DNA from: Chitinophagaceae bacterium
GTDB lineage: Bacteria; Bacteroidota; Bacteroidia; Chitinophagales; Chitinophagaceae
Reading direction: 5' to 3'
DNA: 64,000 nt
Assembly (NCBI GenBank): GCA_016703625.1
Contig: JADJBP010000001.1
Location: 940,001 to 1,004,000 of the forward strand
Shown in pieces: positions 28,768 through 38,257 of the stretch (position 1 is the stretch's first letter; each line of letters starts with the position of its first letter). The translations under genes and the position numbers were made by a program. A model generated the notes under the pieces. It had not been told where the DNA came from and did no database searches. It saw nothing but the letters and a program-made list of their open reading frames with translations.

Positions 28768-29754
28768 TCAGGTATATTTTTTTTTAAAGAACTCAATCGT
28801 CTCCTCCAGTCCGTCTTTAAATTTTTTTCCGGGTTGATAACCGAGCAGCTCTTTTGCCAGTGAAATATCGGCCAGCGAATCCCTGATATCACCTTCCCTG
28901 GGCTCCCGGTAGGTGGCTGCAAAATCACTCTGTAAATATTCAGTACAGGCACTGTATAAATAATTGACCGAAAAATTTTCACCAATGGCCACATTATATG
29001 ATTTATTCAAAGCTTCCGGATTACCGGTAAGCATTCCTTTTATATTAACCTGCACTGCATTGTCAACAAAAGTAAAATCACGGGTCTGCCCGCCATCACC
29101 ATTTATAAAAACAGGTGTCCGGTTCAGGATGTTTTTTACAAACAGGGGGATCACGGCAGCATATGCCCCGTCGGGATCCTGCCTCGGCCCAAAAATATTG
29201 AAATACCTGAAGCCCATCAGTTTGATGCCATACACATCAGCAAATACCTGTGCATAGAGCTCATTGGTCTTTTTGGTGGCGGCATAAGGCGATAAGCAAT
29301 TGCCGGTTTTATTTTCCTGTTTGGGTAAACCGGGGTCATCGCCATAAACTGAGGATGAAGATGCATATACCAATTGTTTGATATTGTTATCTACAGCTGC
29401 TTTCAAAATATTTGCAAAGCCGGTCACATTTACTTCGGTAAAATAAACGGGCTCTTTAATGCTGCGGGGTACCGAGCCCAGCGCTGCCTGGTGACTTACA
29501 TAATCCATACCTGCACAGGCCTGTTGGCAGGTTTCTGCATTCCTGATATCTCCTTCTAAAAATTCAAATGCAGGAAATTGCTGCAAAATATCAAGATTGC
29601 TTTGAAACCCGTTAGAGAGGTTATCAAGCACCCGTACTTTTTTTGCCCCGTGCTTCAATAAATATTCTGCAATATGGCTTCCGATGAACCCTGCACCTCC
29701 TGTTATTAAAAATGAAGACCCGCTTAAATCCCTTGTATGAAAAGTATTGCTCAA
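28768..29754 (-). CDS. UDP-N-acetylhexosamine 4-epimerase, WbpP/TviC type
   Basis: Extended SDR enzyme, about 328 residues. Rossmann motif LITGGAGFIGSHIAEYLL, SSSSVYGD, catalytic Y..K in SPYAATKKTNELYA, and FRYFNIFGPRQDPDGAYAAVIP, the pattern of WbpP/TviC that interconvert UDP-GlcNAc(A) and UDP-GalNAc(A). The in-frame ATG at 29790 lies in AT-rich repeat-like DNA, so the TTG at 29754 (before SNTFHTRDL) is preferred. The adjacent UDP-HexNAc dehydrogenase supports a UDP-GalNAcA branch. Confidence 0.88.
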   Translation of the reverse strand: MSNTFHTRDLSGSSFLITGGAGFIGSHIAEYLLKHGAKKVRVLDNLSNGFQSNLDILQQFPAFEFLEGDIRNAETCQQACAGMDYVSHQAALGSVPRSIKEPVYFTEVNVTGFANILKAAVDNNIKQLVYASSSSVYGDDPGLPKQENKTGNCLSPYAATKKTNELYAQVFADVYGIKLMGFRYFNIFGPRQDPDGAYAAVIPLFVKNILNRTPVFINGDGGQTRDFTFVDNAVQVNIKGMLTGNPEALNKSYNVAIGENFSVNYLYSACTEYLQSDFAATYREPREGDIRDSLADISLAKELLGYQPGKKFKDGLEETIEFFKKKYT

Positions 29755-29850
29755 AAGTAAAAAATTAAAAAGTAAAAATTCAGAAGTCAAAATTGAAACA
29801 CAAATTCAAAAGCGTATTTTTTTTACTTTTTACTTTTGAATTTTGCCTTT

Positions 29851-31140
29851 TTACAAACTCCAGTATTTCCTGGATGTGATCCTGTTCCGGTAAATTCCTT
29901 TCAGGTCTGCAATAATTGCATGTTCTTTGGTTATGGATGCAAAATAAGCATCATCCAGTTTTTTGTAAGCATCATGCGGTACCGTTACCAGCACGGCATC
30001 ATAATCATTGCTGGTTTCAGGTGTTAATTCAAAACCATATTCATGTTTCAGTTCAGCGCTGTCGGCATGCGGATCGGTAACATGTACATTCAGTGAAAAG
30101 GCTTTCAGTTCTTTGATCACATCTGCCACTTTACTGTTCCGTATATCACTTACATTTTCTTTAAAGGTGGCGCCCATTACCAGCACTTTGGCATCTTTTA
30201 CATTGCCGTTGGTTTGTATGATGTTCTGCAGGATCTTCCTGGCCACATAACCCGCCATCGCATCATTGATAAAACGTCCTGCCAATATCACCTGCGAATT
30301 ATAACCCAGTTTTTTTGATTTATAGGTCAGGTAATAGGGGTCAACACCAATACAATGCCCGCCAACCAAACCGGGCTGGAATTTTAAAAAATTCCATTTG
30401 GTGCCGGCTGCTTCAAGCACTTCGTAGGTATTGATATTCATTTTATCGAAAATGATGGACAGTTCATTCATCAAAGCAATGTTCAGGTCGCGTTGTGTAT
30501 TCTCAATGATCTTGGCTGCTTCGGCAACCTTGATCGAAGAGGCCCTGTGTACACCCGCCTTTACAACAAGCTCATATACTTTTGCAATGGTTTCCAGGCT
30601 TTCGGCGCAGCAGCCACTCACCACTTTTATGATGGTGCTGATGGTATGTTCCTTATCCCCGGGGTTGATCCGTTCGGGTGAATACCCGATCATATAATCT
30701 TCTGTCATTTTAAGCCCGGATAGTTTTTCAATGATGGGCACACAATCTTCTTCAGTGCAACCGGGATACACCGTGCTTTCATACACCACATAATCGCCCT
30801 TCTTGATCACTTTGCCGATGGTTTCACTGGCACGGGTAACCGGGACCAGGTCAGGCACATTGTGTTTATCAACCGGTGTTGGTACAGCCACAATAAAAAA
30901 GTTTGCTTTGCGCAAAACATCCAGGTCATTGGTAAATTCAATATCGCAGCCATCAAAATCTGCTGCTTCCAGTTCCTGGCTGGGATCAATGCGGTTACGC
31001 ATCATATCAACGCGTTCAGCATTGATATCAAAACCGATCACTTTAATTTTTTTGGCAAACTCCAGGGCAATGGGGAGGCCTACATAACCCAGGCCGATCA
31101 CGGCCAAAGTCTTTTTTTTATCTAATAATTCCTGGTACAT
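29851..31140 (-). CDS. UDP-N-acetylhexosamine 6-dehydrogenase, TviB/WbpO type
   Basis: 429 residues. Nucleotide sugar dehydrogenase that oxidises UDP-GlcNAc or UDP-GalNAc to the uronic acid with two NAD. VIGLGYVGLPIALEFAKK at the N-terminus, VPTPVDKHNVPDL, YESTVYPGCTEEDC, and the catalytic cysteine in GLVGGHCIGVDPYYLTYK; C-terminal GATFKENVSDIRNSKV. The VGLPIA and DPYYLTYK forms distinguish it from UDP-glucose dehydrogenase, which is encoded separately at 32230. Confidence 0.92.
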   Translation of the reverse strand: MYQELLDKKKTLAVIGLGYVGLPIALEFAKKIKVIGFDINAERVDMMRNRIDPSQELEAADFDGCDIEFTNDLDVLRKANFFIVAVPTPVDKHNVPDLVPVTRASETIGKVIKKGDYVVYESTVYPGCTEEDCVPIIEKLSGLKMTEDYMIGYSPERINPGDKEHTISTIIKVVSGCCAESLETIAKVYELVVKAGVHRASSIKVAEAAKIIENTQRDLNIALMNELSIIFDKMNINTYEVLEAAGTKWNFLKFQPGLVGGHCIGVDPYYLTYKSKKLGYNSQVILAGRFINDAMAGYVARKILQNIIQTNGNVKDAKVLVMGATFKENVSDIRNSKVADVIKELKAFSLNVHVTDPHADSAELKHEYGFELTPETSNDYDAVLVTVPHDAYKKLDDAYFASITKEHAIIADLKGIYRNRITSRKYWSL

Positions 31141-31204
31141 TGTTTAATTGATAATTGATATTGTAAAATGCCCGCCCGGCTGTATGTCAATCAGGCATGG
31201 GTAA

Positions 31205-32194
31205 TCAGCTTTTGCTTTCAAACTCCTTTGGTAATTTATAAAGTTCATCTTTTGGTAAACTTTTAAAATAATCATACGTGATCTTCAATCCTTCGGCCCT
31301 GCTGATTGTTGGTTCCCATCCCAGCAATTCTTTTGCCTTTGTAATATCCGGTTGCCGTTGTTTGGGATCATCTGTCGGTAATTCCTTAAAAACAATTTTT
31401 TGGCTGGTACCGGTCAGCCTGATGATCTCTTCAGCAAAATCCAGCAATGAAATTTCATCCGGATTGCCAATGTTTACCGGTTGTGTATGATCGCTCATCA
31501 GCAAACGGTAAATGCCTTCCACCAGGTCATCAACATAACAAAAACTCCGGGTTTGGCTGCCATCTCCAAAAACGGTGAGGTCTTCTCCACGCAGTGCCTG
31601 GCCTATAAAAGCCGGTAAGGCCCTTCCGTCGTTCAGGCGCATTCTTGGACCGTAGGTATTGAATATCCTTACGATCCTGGTTTCCACTTCATGAAAAGTA
31701 TGATAGGCCATGGTAATGGCTTCCATAAAGCGCTTGGCCTCATCATATACCCCACGAGGCCCAACGGGATTTACATTGCCCCAGTATTCTTCTGTTTGTG
31801 GATGTACAAGCGGATCGCCATATACTTCACTGGTTGAAGCAACCAGTATGCGTGCATTTTTTGCTTTTGCAAGTCCCAGGCAGTTATGCGTTCCCAATGA
31901 ACTTACTTTTAATGTTTGTATGGGGATCTTTAAATAATCAATAGGGCTGGCAGGTGATGCAAAGTGTAAAATATAATCGAGTTTGCCGGTTACATGAATG
32001 AATTTGGAAACATCATGGTGATAAAACTCAAACTCTTTTAATTTAAACAGGTGTTCAATATTTTTGAGGTCGCCGGTAATTAAATTATCCATACCCATTA
32101 CCTGGTAACCCTCTTTTATAAAACGGTCGCAAAGATGGCTGCCCAAAAAACCGGCAGCACCGGTAATTAAAACTTTTTTTGTTGTCAAGATCAT
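31205..32194 (-). CDS. uxs: UDP-glucuronate decarboxylase (UDP-xylose synthase)
   Basis: 329 residues, extended SDR. LITGAAGFLGSHLCDRFI, HFASPASPIDYLKIPIQTLK, ASTSEVYGDP, YDEAKRFMEAIT (catalytic Y..K), RIFNTYGPRM and FGDGSQTRSFCYVDDLVEG are characteristic of UXS. Makes UDP-xylose from UDP-glucuronate, the product of the next upstream gene. Confidence 0.93.
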   Translation of the reverse strand: MILTTKKVLITGAAGFLGSHLCDRFIKEGYQVMGMDNLITGDLKNIEHLFKLKEFEFYHHDVSKFIHVTGKLDYILHFASPASPIDYLKIPIQTLKVSSLGTHNCLGLAKAKNARILVASTSEVYGDPLVHPQTEEYWGNVNPVGPRGVYDEAKRFMEAITMAYHTFHEVETRIVRIFNTYGPRMRLNDGRALPAFIGQALRGEDLTVFGDGSQTRSFCYVDDLVEGIYRLLMSDHTQPVNIGNPDEISLLDFAEEIIRLTGTSQKIVFKELPTDDPKQRQPDITKAKELLGWEPTISRAEGLKITYDYFKSLPKDELYKLPKEFESKS

Positions 32195-32229
32195 ACAGAT
32201 TTACTCAATGAAATATATATACCGATAAA

Positions 32230-33540
32230 CTAATTAACTACTTTTCTTCCCACGCTTTCATAATGAAATCCCAGTTCTTCCATTTTGTTAAGATCGAACA
32301 GGTTCCTGCCATCGAAAATTACATTATTTTTCAGCAGGGAAATCATTTTACCAAAATCGGGCGTTCTGAACTCACTCCATTCTGTGGCGATCACCAATGC
32401 TTCTGCATCCTGTAATGCATCATACTGGTGCTCGGCAAAGTTGATCTTCCCGGTAAGTATGTCTCTTACATTGTTCATCGCTTCGGGATCATAAGCTGTT
32501 ATCACTGCGCCTGCATCCAGTAGTGAATTGATGATGCTCAATGCCGGGGCTTCCCGTATATCATCGGTATTGGGTTTAAAAGACAGTCCCCAGATGGCGA
32601 TCTTTTTGCCTTTGAGGTCATTGTTGAACCAGGCTTTTATTTTTGGGATCAGGTGCAGTTTTTGTTTGTCGTTTATTTCCATCACTGCTTCCAGTATTTT
32701 AAAACCGTAGTTTACTTCTGTGGCCGAATTGGCCAGTGCCTTCACATCTTTGGGAAAACAACTACCGCCATAACCGATGCCGGGAAACAAAAACCTTTTA
32801 CCGATCCTTTCATCACTGCCAATGCCTTTACGCACCATATCCACATCTGCACCAAAGCGTTCGCACAGGTTTGCAATTTCGTTCATGAACGTGATCTTTA
32901 CCGCCAGGAATGAATTGGCAGCATACTTGGTAAGTTCTGCACTTTTTTCATCCATATATATTATGGGGTTGCCCTGGCGTACAAACGGGAGGTACAGGTC
33001 GTTCAAAATCTTTTTTGCCCTTTCGGATGAAGTACCGATAACCACGCGGTCGGGTTTCATGAAATCATCTACGGCTACCCCTTCCCGTAAAAATTCGGGA
33101 TTGGATACCACATCAAATTCGCCTAACGCATGTTCAGCAATGGCTTTTTGTACTTTATCGGCGGTGCCAACAGGTACGGTGCTTTTATCAATGATCACCA
33201 CATAACCGGTTATGATCTTTCCCAGGTCATCAGCAACGCCAAGTATGTATTGCAGATCGGCACTGCCATTTTCGCCGGGAGGTGTTGGCAGGGCCAGGAA
33301 AATGACCTGTGCATCTTTGATACCATCTTTTAAGGAAGTGGTAAAATGCAAACGGCCTTCTTTCTGGTTGCGCAGAAAAAGTTTTTCCAGTCCGGGTTCA
33401 TAAATAGTGAGTTTGCCGGAAACCAGTTTATTGATCTTGTTCTCATCAATATCAACACAGGTAACCGTGTTGCCCGTTTCTGCAAAGCAGGTACCTGTAA
33501 CCAACCCAACATAACCTGTTCCGATTACTGCAATTTTCAT
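32230..33540 (-). CDS. ugd: UDP-glucose 6-dehydrogenase
   Basis: 436 residues. MKIAVIGTGYVGLVTGTCFAE, KSTVPVGTADKV, SNPEFLREGVAVDDF, and the catalytic cysteine in FPGIGYGGSCFPKDVKAL; WGLSFKPNTDDIREAP closes the second domain. Converts UDP-glucose to UDP-glucuronate, feeding the UXS encoded downstream. Cytosolic. Confidence 0.95.
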   Translation of the reverse strand: MKIAVIGTGYVGLVTGTCFAETGNTVTCVDIDENKINKLVSGKLTIYEPGLEKLFLRNQKEGRLHFTTSLKDGIKDAQVIFLALPTPPGENGSADLQYILGVADDLGKIITGYVVIIDKSTVPVGTADKVQKAIAEHALGEFDVVSNPEFLREGVAVDDFMKPDRVVIGTSSERAKKILNDLYLPFVRQGNPIIYMDEKSAELTKYAANSFLAVKITFMNEIANLCERFGADVDMVRKGIGSDERIGKRFLFPGIGYGGSCFPKDVKALANSATEVNYGFKILEAVMEINDKQKLHLIPKIKAWFNNDLKGKKIAIWGLSFKPNTDDIREAPALSIINSLLDAGAVITAYDPEAMNNVRDILTGKINFAEHQYDALQDAEALVIATEWSEFRTPDFGKMISLLKNNVIFDGRNLFDLNKMEELGFHYESVGRKVVN

Positions 33541-33610
33541 ATTTAATATAACCCCATTCCGTTTTACCGGCTAATGCCAGGCAGGGGGAAACCCGTTGGT
33601 TAAAAATATT

Positions 33611-34741
33611 TTACTTATTTAAAAACGCCAAAACTTTATCAACAATAAACTGCTGTTGTTCTTCATCCAGTTCAGTATGTATCGGTAATGAGATCACCCT
33701 TTCTGTTAACCAGTCTGTTACGGGTAATTGAAAATCACTGCCGCCAAATGCATCAAACATCTTTTGCCGGTGCGCCGGAACCGGGTAATAGATCATGGAT
33801 GGTACACCCTCATCTGCTAAAAATTTGTGTAAGCCGTCGCGGTCAACACCATGCAACAGTAATGTGTATTGATGAAATACGTGTTTGTTATTGCCATCCC
33901 TGAACGGAACGGTTATGGATTTATTTCCTGCAAATGCCCGGTCGTAAAAACCGGCTGCTTTCCGGCGTGCGGATATATATTCATCCAGGTGTTTTAGTTT
34001 TATGTTCAGGATGGCAGCCTGTATGGCATCCAGCCTGGAGTTACAGCCAACTACATCATGGTAATACCGTTTACTTTGCCCGTGCGATGCGATCATTCTC
34101 AGCCTGGCAGCCAGTTCATCATCATCGGTAAACATGGCACCGCCATCCCCAAAAGCTCCCAGGTTCTTCGACGGGTAAAAAGAAGTGCAGCCTATATGGC
34201 CAATCGTTCCGGTCTTTTTAACCATTCCATCACTGAACGTATAATCGCAGCCAATGGCCTGTGCATTATCTTCAATTACAAATAAATGATGCTTTGCTGC
34301 AATGGCCATAATCTTTTCCATATCTGCCGCATGGCCGTATAAATGTACCGGTATGATGGCTTTTGTTTTGGGAGTAATGGCTTTTTCGATCGCTTCAGGG
34401 TCTATACAAAATGTTTGTGGGTTAACTTCTGCAAAAATCGGTTTGATGTGAAGCAGGGCAGCCACTTCCACGGTTGCGATGTAGGTAAAAGAGGGTGTGA
34501 TCACTTCATCGCCGGGCTGCAGGCCAAGCGCCATCATGGCTATCTGTAAGGCATCGGTACCGTTGGCACAGGGAATGCAATGTTTGCTGCCATGGTATTT
34601 TGCCAGGTTATCTGCAAAATCATTGACCACTTTTCCGCCAATGAACATGGAACTTTCCATCACTTCCATAACTGCAGCATCTACTTCCGGTTTTATTTTA
34701 AAATATTGTGTTTTGGTGTCAACCATCTGCAAGGGCTTCAT
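33611..34741 (-). CDS. DegT/DnrJ/EryC1/StrS sugar aminotransferase
   Basis: 376 residues, PLP-dependent. CANGTDALQIAMMALGL, TPSFTYIATVEVAALL, PVHLYGHAADMEKI, VIEDNAQAIG, and SFYPSKNLGAFGDGGA with the catalytic lysine. It transfers an amino group to a keto-sugar nucleotide. Closest in outline to WbpE-type enzymes that act on 3-keto UDP-HexNAcA, which would suit the neighbouring UDP-HexNAc dehydrogenase; the exact substrate is inference. First gene of the minus-strand sugar operon. Confidence 0.9.
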   Translation of the reverse strand: MKPLQMVDTKTQYFKIKPEVDAAVMEVMESSMFIGGKVVNDFADNLAKYHGSKHCIPCANGTDALQIAMMALGLQPGDEVITPSFTYIATVEVAALLHIKPIFAEVNPQTFCIDPEAIEKAITPKTKAIIPVHLYGHAADMEKIMAIAAKHHLFVIEDNAQAIGCDYTFSDGMVKKTGTIGHIGCTSFYPSKNLGAFGDGGAMFTDDDELAARLRMIASHGQSKRYYHDVVGCNSRLDAIQAAILNIKLKHLDEYISARRKAAGFYDRAFAGNKSITVPFRDGNNKHVFHQYTLLLHGVDRDGLHKFLADEGVPSMIYYPVPAHRQKMFDAFGGSDFQLPVTDWLTERVISLPIHTELDEEQQQFIVDKVLAFLNK

Positions 34742-34761
34742 ATCTGGTATTTTTAGCGTGG

Positions 34762-34769
34762 CAAAGATA
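34762..34769 (-). promoter_or_regulatory. Putative -7 box of the nucleotide-sugar operon
   Basis: Reads TATCTTTG on the minus strand (TAnnTTTG), 21 bases before the aminotransferase ATG at 34741. No clear -33 TTTG partner. Confidence 0.5.
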
Positions 34770-34829
34770 GGGATTGCCGGTAGAAAGAAGAATTTGACCT
34801 GTGTTGAACATCAATTAAGAAATTGCGGT

Positions 34830-34837
34830 TAGTTTTG
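34830..34837 (+). promoter_or_regulatory. Putative -7 box of waaA
   Basis: TAGTTTTG matches TAnnTTTG and ends 11 bases before the waaA ATG; together with 34762-34769 it forms a divergent promoter pair. Confidence 0.5.
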
Positions 34838-34848
34838 TTGCAAACTTC

Positions 34849-36186
34849 ATGGTAAGCAAATTTTTATATAATCTTTTCCTGCTCTTATATTCAATTGGAA
34901 TAAGGGTTTCATCGGTATGGAATCCCAAAGCTAAAAAATGGCTGAGCGGGCGCAGGAATATCTCCGAAACGATCAACCTACAGTGCCCTGCCCAGGGTGC
35001 CCTGGGAACGGGCGGCCAAACCATCTGGATGCATTGTGCCAGCCTGGGCGAATTTGAACAGGGCAGGCCACTGCTGGAGGAATTAAGAAAAAATGCTTCG
35101 GCAGGCTCTACAGAAAAATTAAAAATTGTTCTTACTTTTTTTTCTCCCAGCGGTTATGAAGTGATGAAGGATTACAGCGGCGCCGATCATGTTTTTTACC
35201 TGCCCATGGATTCAAAGGAAAATGCCAAAAAGTTTTTAAAGGCAGTTGATCCAGCACTGGTGCTTTGGGTAAAGTATGAATATTGGTATTATTACCTGTC
35301 GGAAATAAAACAAAGGCAAATACCTGCCATCCTGGTATCCGGTATTTTCAGGCCGGGACAGCCCTTCTTTGCATGGTATGGCAGCATCTGGAAAAAAATG
35401 CTGGAAACATTCACCCAATTTTTTGTACAGAATACAGCATCAAAACAATTATTGGCTTCATTGGGGTTTACAGAAAATGTACAGGTCAATGGGGATACCA
35501 GGTTTGACCGGGTGCTGGAGATCGCAGCAAATTTTAAGCATGTTCCCGGCATAGAATCATTTTGCGGGAACAGCCCCGTTATTGTGGCCGGCAGCACCTG
35601 GGATGAAGACGAAATAGAATTACTCCATTTTGTAAAAGTGAATCCACATATAAAATTTATCATTGCATCGCACGATATCAGTGCAGCCAGGCTGGCAGAT
35701 GTGAAAGCTGCATTCACGGATTCTGTCTTTTATTCAGAACTGGTTAACAAGGAAGGCATTGAAAATACATCCCTTCAGTCAGGCGAACAACGTTCAACGT
35801 TCAACGAACAACTCCCTCATGTACTGATCATTGATAATATGGGAATGCTGTCGCGGTTATACCAATATGCTACGGTAACCTATGTTGGTGGCGGATTTGG
35901 CGCCGACGGGGTACACAATGTACTGGAAGCGGCAGTTTATGGCAAACCCGTTGTTTTTGGGCCCGAGTATGTTAAATTCAATGAAGCTGTTGAACTGTTG
36001 CGGGCAGGGGGTGCTGTTAGTGTTGATGGACCTGTTTCTCTTGAAAAGGTTTTACATAAATTATTAACGGATGATGAAGCAAGAAAAAATACCGGGGATG
36101 CAGCCAGGCTTTTTGTTTTGAAAAATGGGGGTGCCACCCGTTCGATCATGCAGTATATTCAGGAAAAACGCCTTTTAACCAATTGA
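34849..36186 (+). CDS. waaA: 3-deoxy-D-manno-octulosonic acid (Kdo) transferase
   Basis: 445 residues, GT-B glycosyltransferase that adds Kdo to lipid A. N-terminal membrane anchor (FLYNLFLLLYSIGIRVSS), WMHCASLGEFEQGRPL with the catalytic glutamate, LTFFSPSGYE, VLWVKYEYWYYY, NGDTRFDRV, AGSTWDEDE and YVGGGFGADGVHNVLEAAVYGKP are diagnostic. A stretch of GTTCAACGTTCAACG at 35791-35805 before HVLIIDNMGML resembles intergenic repeats and may be an in-frame insertion. The 3' end overlaps the convergent gene at 36159 by 28 bases. Confidence 0.94.
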   Translation: MVSKFLYNLFLLLYSIGIRVSSVWNPKAKKWLSGRRNISETINLQCPAQGALGTGGQTIWMHCASLGEFEQGRPLLEELRKNASAGSTEKLKIVLTFFSPSGYEVMKDYSGADHVFYLPMDSKENAKKFLKAVDPALVLWVKYEYWYYYLSEIKQRQIPAILVSGIFRPGQPFFAWYGSIWKKMLETFTQFFVQNTASKQLLASLGFTENVQVNGDTRFDRVLEIAANFKHVPGIESFCGNSPVIVAGSTWDEDEIELLHFVKVNPHIKFIIASHDISAARLADVKAAFTDSVFYSELVNKEGIENTSLQSGEQRSTFNEQLPHVLIIDNMGMLSRLYQYATVTYVGGGFGADGVHNVLEAAVYGKPVVFGPEYVKFNEAVELLRAGGAVSVDGPVSLEKVLHKLLTDDEARKNTGDAARLFVLKNGGATRSIMQYIQEKRLLTN

Positions 36187-36911
36187 TAAAACTGGTTTAC
36201 CAGTTCATGGCCGGCATCCCACCCGTTCTTTACCTTTAGTTCCCGCTGGATCCAGTATTCTGCCTCGGCAAAAATGGAAAAACTATTGATGGTTTTAATA
36301 CTTCTTTCATAAGCGGCTTCATCGCCGCGGAATAATTCATTGATAAATACGAACCGGTCGTTAACACCAATTGCCTTACGCAGGTCCCTGATGGGTACTT
36401 CTGTTAATGTATCTCCCAGGTCTATTTTCGACTGTTTCAGTTTTTCATTCAGTGAAGTGATATTTGGTGCTGCGGATTCATTGATCTCCTTTGCGGTATG
36501 TTTGGGATGTGGTACAGGTTGTTTTTGATGGGTAAGTGTAGGTATATCATCTTCCGTTTCAAAAATGATATGGGGTTTGTTCTGTACACTTATTTGCTGC
36601 ATGGCTTCGGCATTCCGCCTGATCTCTTCCAGTTCTGCTTCAATTTCTGCCTCATCTACCTGCAAAACCTCGATTGTTTTTTCTTCGGGTATTTCTACAG
36701 GCAGGTTATTTTTTGCGGGCTCCTGAACCGGGATATTTATGGCAGATGCTGTTACAGCCACGTTCTCATAACCTGCGGCCGGGGCATTGGTTTGCTGCAG
36801 GTGCAGTAATTCTGCCTGTAACATCTGAACCGTAAGCAGCAATTGCCCTGTTGAAGCCTTTTGTGCAAACTGGTCCTGTAATTTTTTTAGGAGTGTCTCC
36901 ACTCTTTCCAT
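36159..36911 (-). CDS. Conserved Bacteroidota protein with coiled coil, unknown
   Basis: 250 residues, cytosolic and acidic. Residues 1-45 and about 85-105 are likely coiled coil (LKKLQDQFAQK; EAEIEAELEEIRRNAEAMQ), separated by a low-complexity Pro/Glu linker. The C-terminal part (about 165-245) is compact and conserved in the phylum as I recall it: PIRDLRKAIGVNDRFVFINE, LFRGDEAAYERSIKTIN, FAEAEYWIQREL. No catalytic motif. Monocistronic, between waaA (convergent) and tdk (divergent). Confidence 0.75.
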   Translation of the reverse strand: MERVETLLKKLQDQFAQKASTGQLLLTVQMLQAELLHLQQTNAPAAGYENVAVTASAINIPVQEPAKNNLPVEIPEEKTIEVLQVDEAEIEAELEEIRRNAEAMQQISVQNKPHIIFETEDDIPTLTHQKQPVPHPKHTAKEINESAAPNITSLNEKLKQSKIDLGDTLTEVPIRDLRKAIGVNDRFVFINELFRGDEAAYERSIKTINSFSIFAEAEYWIQRELKVKNGWDAGHELVNQFYQLVKRRFS

Positions 36912-37004
36912 GATATTATTATACTTTTGATGCCTGGCAAAGACTAGGCTTACATTTTTTAATAACCTGTAAGTTACTAACTGATTTTTAAAAAAAATAC
37001 TTAA

Positions 37005-37574
37005 ATGTTTATAGAACCCAATTTAAAAGGTGAAAGACGCGGATGGATAGAAGTGATCTGTGGCAGTATGTTCAGCGGAAAAACAGAAGAACTGATAAGG
37101 CGACTGAAAAGGGTTAAAATTGCCAACTTGAAAGTGGAGATATTTAAACCCGCTATAGATGTACGTTATGATGAAACAAAAATTGTGAGTCATGATACCA
37201 ATGCCATCATTTCCACACCGGTTGATAATTCACAATCCATTTTGCTGCTGGCGCGTGATGTAGATGTTGTGGGTATAGATGAGGCCCAGTTCTTTGATGC
37301 CGAGATCGCCAATGTTTGCGAACAACTGGCTCAAAAGGGCATCCGGGTTATAGTGGCGGGGCTGGATATGGATTACCTGGGTAACCCGTTCGGTCAAATG
37401 CCCAACCTGCTGGCCAAGGCCGATTATATTACCAAGCTGCACGCCATTTGTATGAAATGCGGCAATATTGCCAACATCAGTTACCGTAAGATAGCCGAAG
37501 GTCCGCAGGTGTTGTTGGGCGAAAAAGATATCTATGAACCCAGGTGCAGGATTTGCGCCCAGCTTAAGGACTAA
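37005..37574 (+). CDS. tdk: Thymidine kinase
   Basis: 189 residues, type II thymidine kinase of nucleotide salvage. P-loop GSMFSGKTEEL at 20-30, DEAQFFD at 91-97, zinc-binding cysteines in CMKCG and CRIC, and the lasso loop between them. Followed 18 bases later by ccmB, so the two may share a transcript. Confidence 0.96.
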   Translation: MFIEPNLKGERRGWIEVICGSMFSGKTEELIRRLKRVKIANLKVEIFKPAIDVRYDETKIVSHDTNAIISTPVDNSQSILLLARDVDVVGIDEAQFFDAEIANVCEQLAQKGIRVIVAGLDMDYLGNPFGQMPNLLAKADYITKLHAICMKCGNIANISYRKIAEGPQVLLGEKDIYEPRCRICAQLKD

Positions 37575-37592
37575 AATTTTTCACAACCCCAC

Positions 37593-38249
37593 ATGGTACA
37601 CCGGATCATTACACTGCTGAAAAAAGACATGCTGCTTGAATTCAGGCAAAAACATACATTTTATGGTATCCTGCTGTATATCGCATCTACTATTTTTGTT
37701 TTGTACTTATCCATCGACAAGCCCGATGCCAATGTATGGAACGGTTTATTTTGGGTGATCCAGTTATTTATATGTGTGAATGCAGTGGCCAAAAGCTTTT
37801 TACAGGAAAGCAGGGGGCGCATGCTGTATTTTTATTCCATTGCTTCCCCGGTAGAGTTCATCATTGCAAAAATGCTCTATAATTTAATATTGATGGTATT
37901 AATGAGCCTGCTGAGTTTATTGTTGTTCTCTGTATTATTAAGCAACCCGGTAGATAACAGCCTGCAGTTTATTGGTATTGTGGTTTTGGGCGGCGCCAGC
38001 ATCAGTATTGTATTTACTTTAATGAGTGCCATCGCGGCAAAGGCACAGCAGAATGCAGCGCTGATCGCCATCCTGGGATTCCCGGTCATTTTACCACAGC
38101 TTTTATTGCTTATGCGCCTCAGTAAAGCTGCATTTTCAGAAGTTTTCAGGGATGGCGCCCTTTTACAATTATGTGGATTAATTGCCGGGTTGGATATCCT
38201 TGTGATCGCCATGGCAGTGATATTGTTCCCTTATTTATGGAAAGATTGA
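37593..38249 (+). CDS. ccmB: Heme exporter protein CcmB
   Basis: 218 residues with about six membrane helices. KDMLLEFRQKHTFYGILLY near the N-terminus is the family start, and FFWVIQL-like and AKSFLQESRGRMLYFYSIAS segments and the GFPVILPQLLLLMRLS block match CcmB. Membrane part of the ABC-type complex for cytochrome c maturation. ccmA is not adjacent; ccmC and ccmD follow. Confidence 0.92.
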   Translation: MVHRIITLLKKDMLLEFRQKHTFYGILLYIASTIFVLYLSIDKPDANVWNGLFWVIQLFICVNAVAKSFLQESRGRMLYFYSIASPVEFIIAKMLYNLILMVLMSLLSLLLFSVLLSNPVDNSLQFIGIVVLGGASISIVFTLMSAIAAKAQQNAALIAILGFPVILPQLLLLMRLSKAAFSEVFRDGALLQLCGLIAGLDILVIAMAVILFPYLWKD

Positions 38250-38257
38250 GGGGTTGG

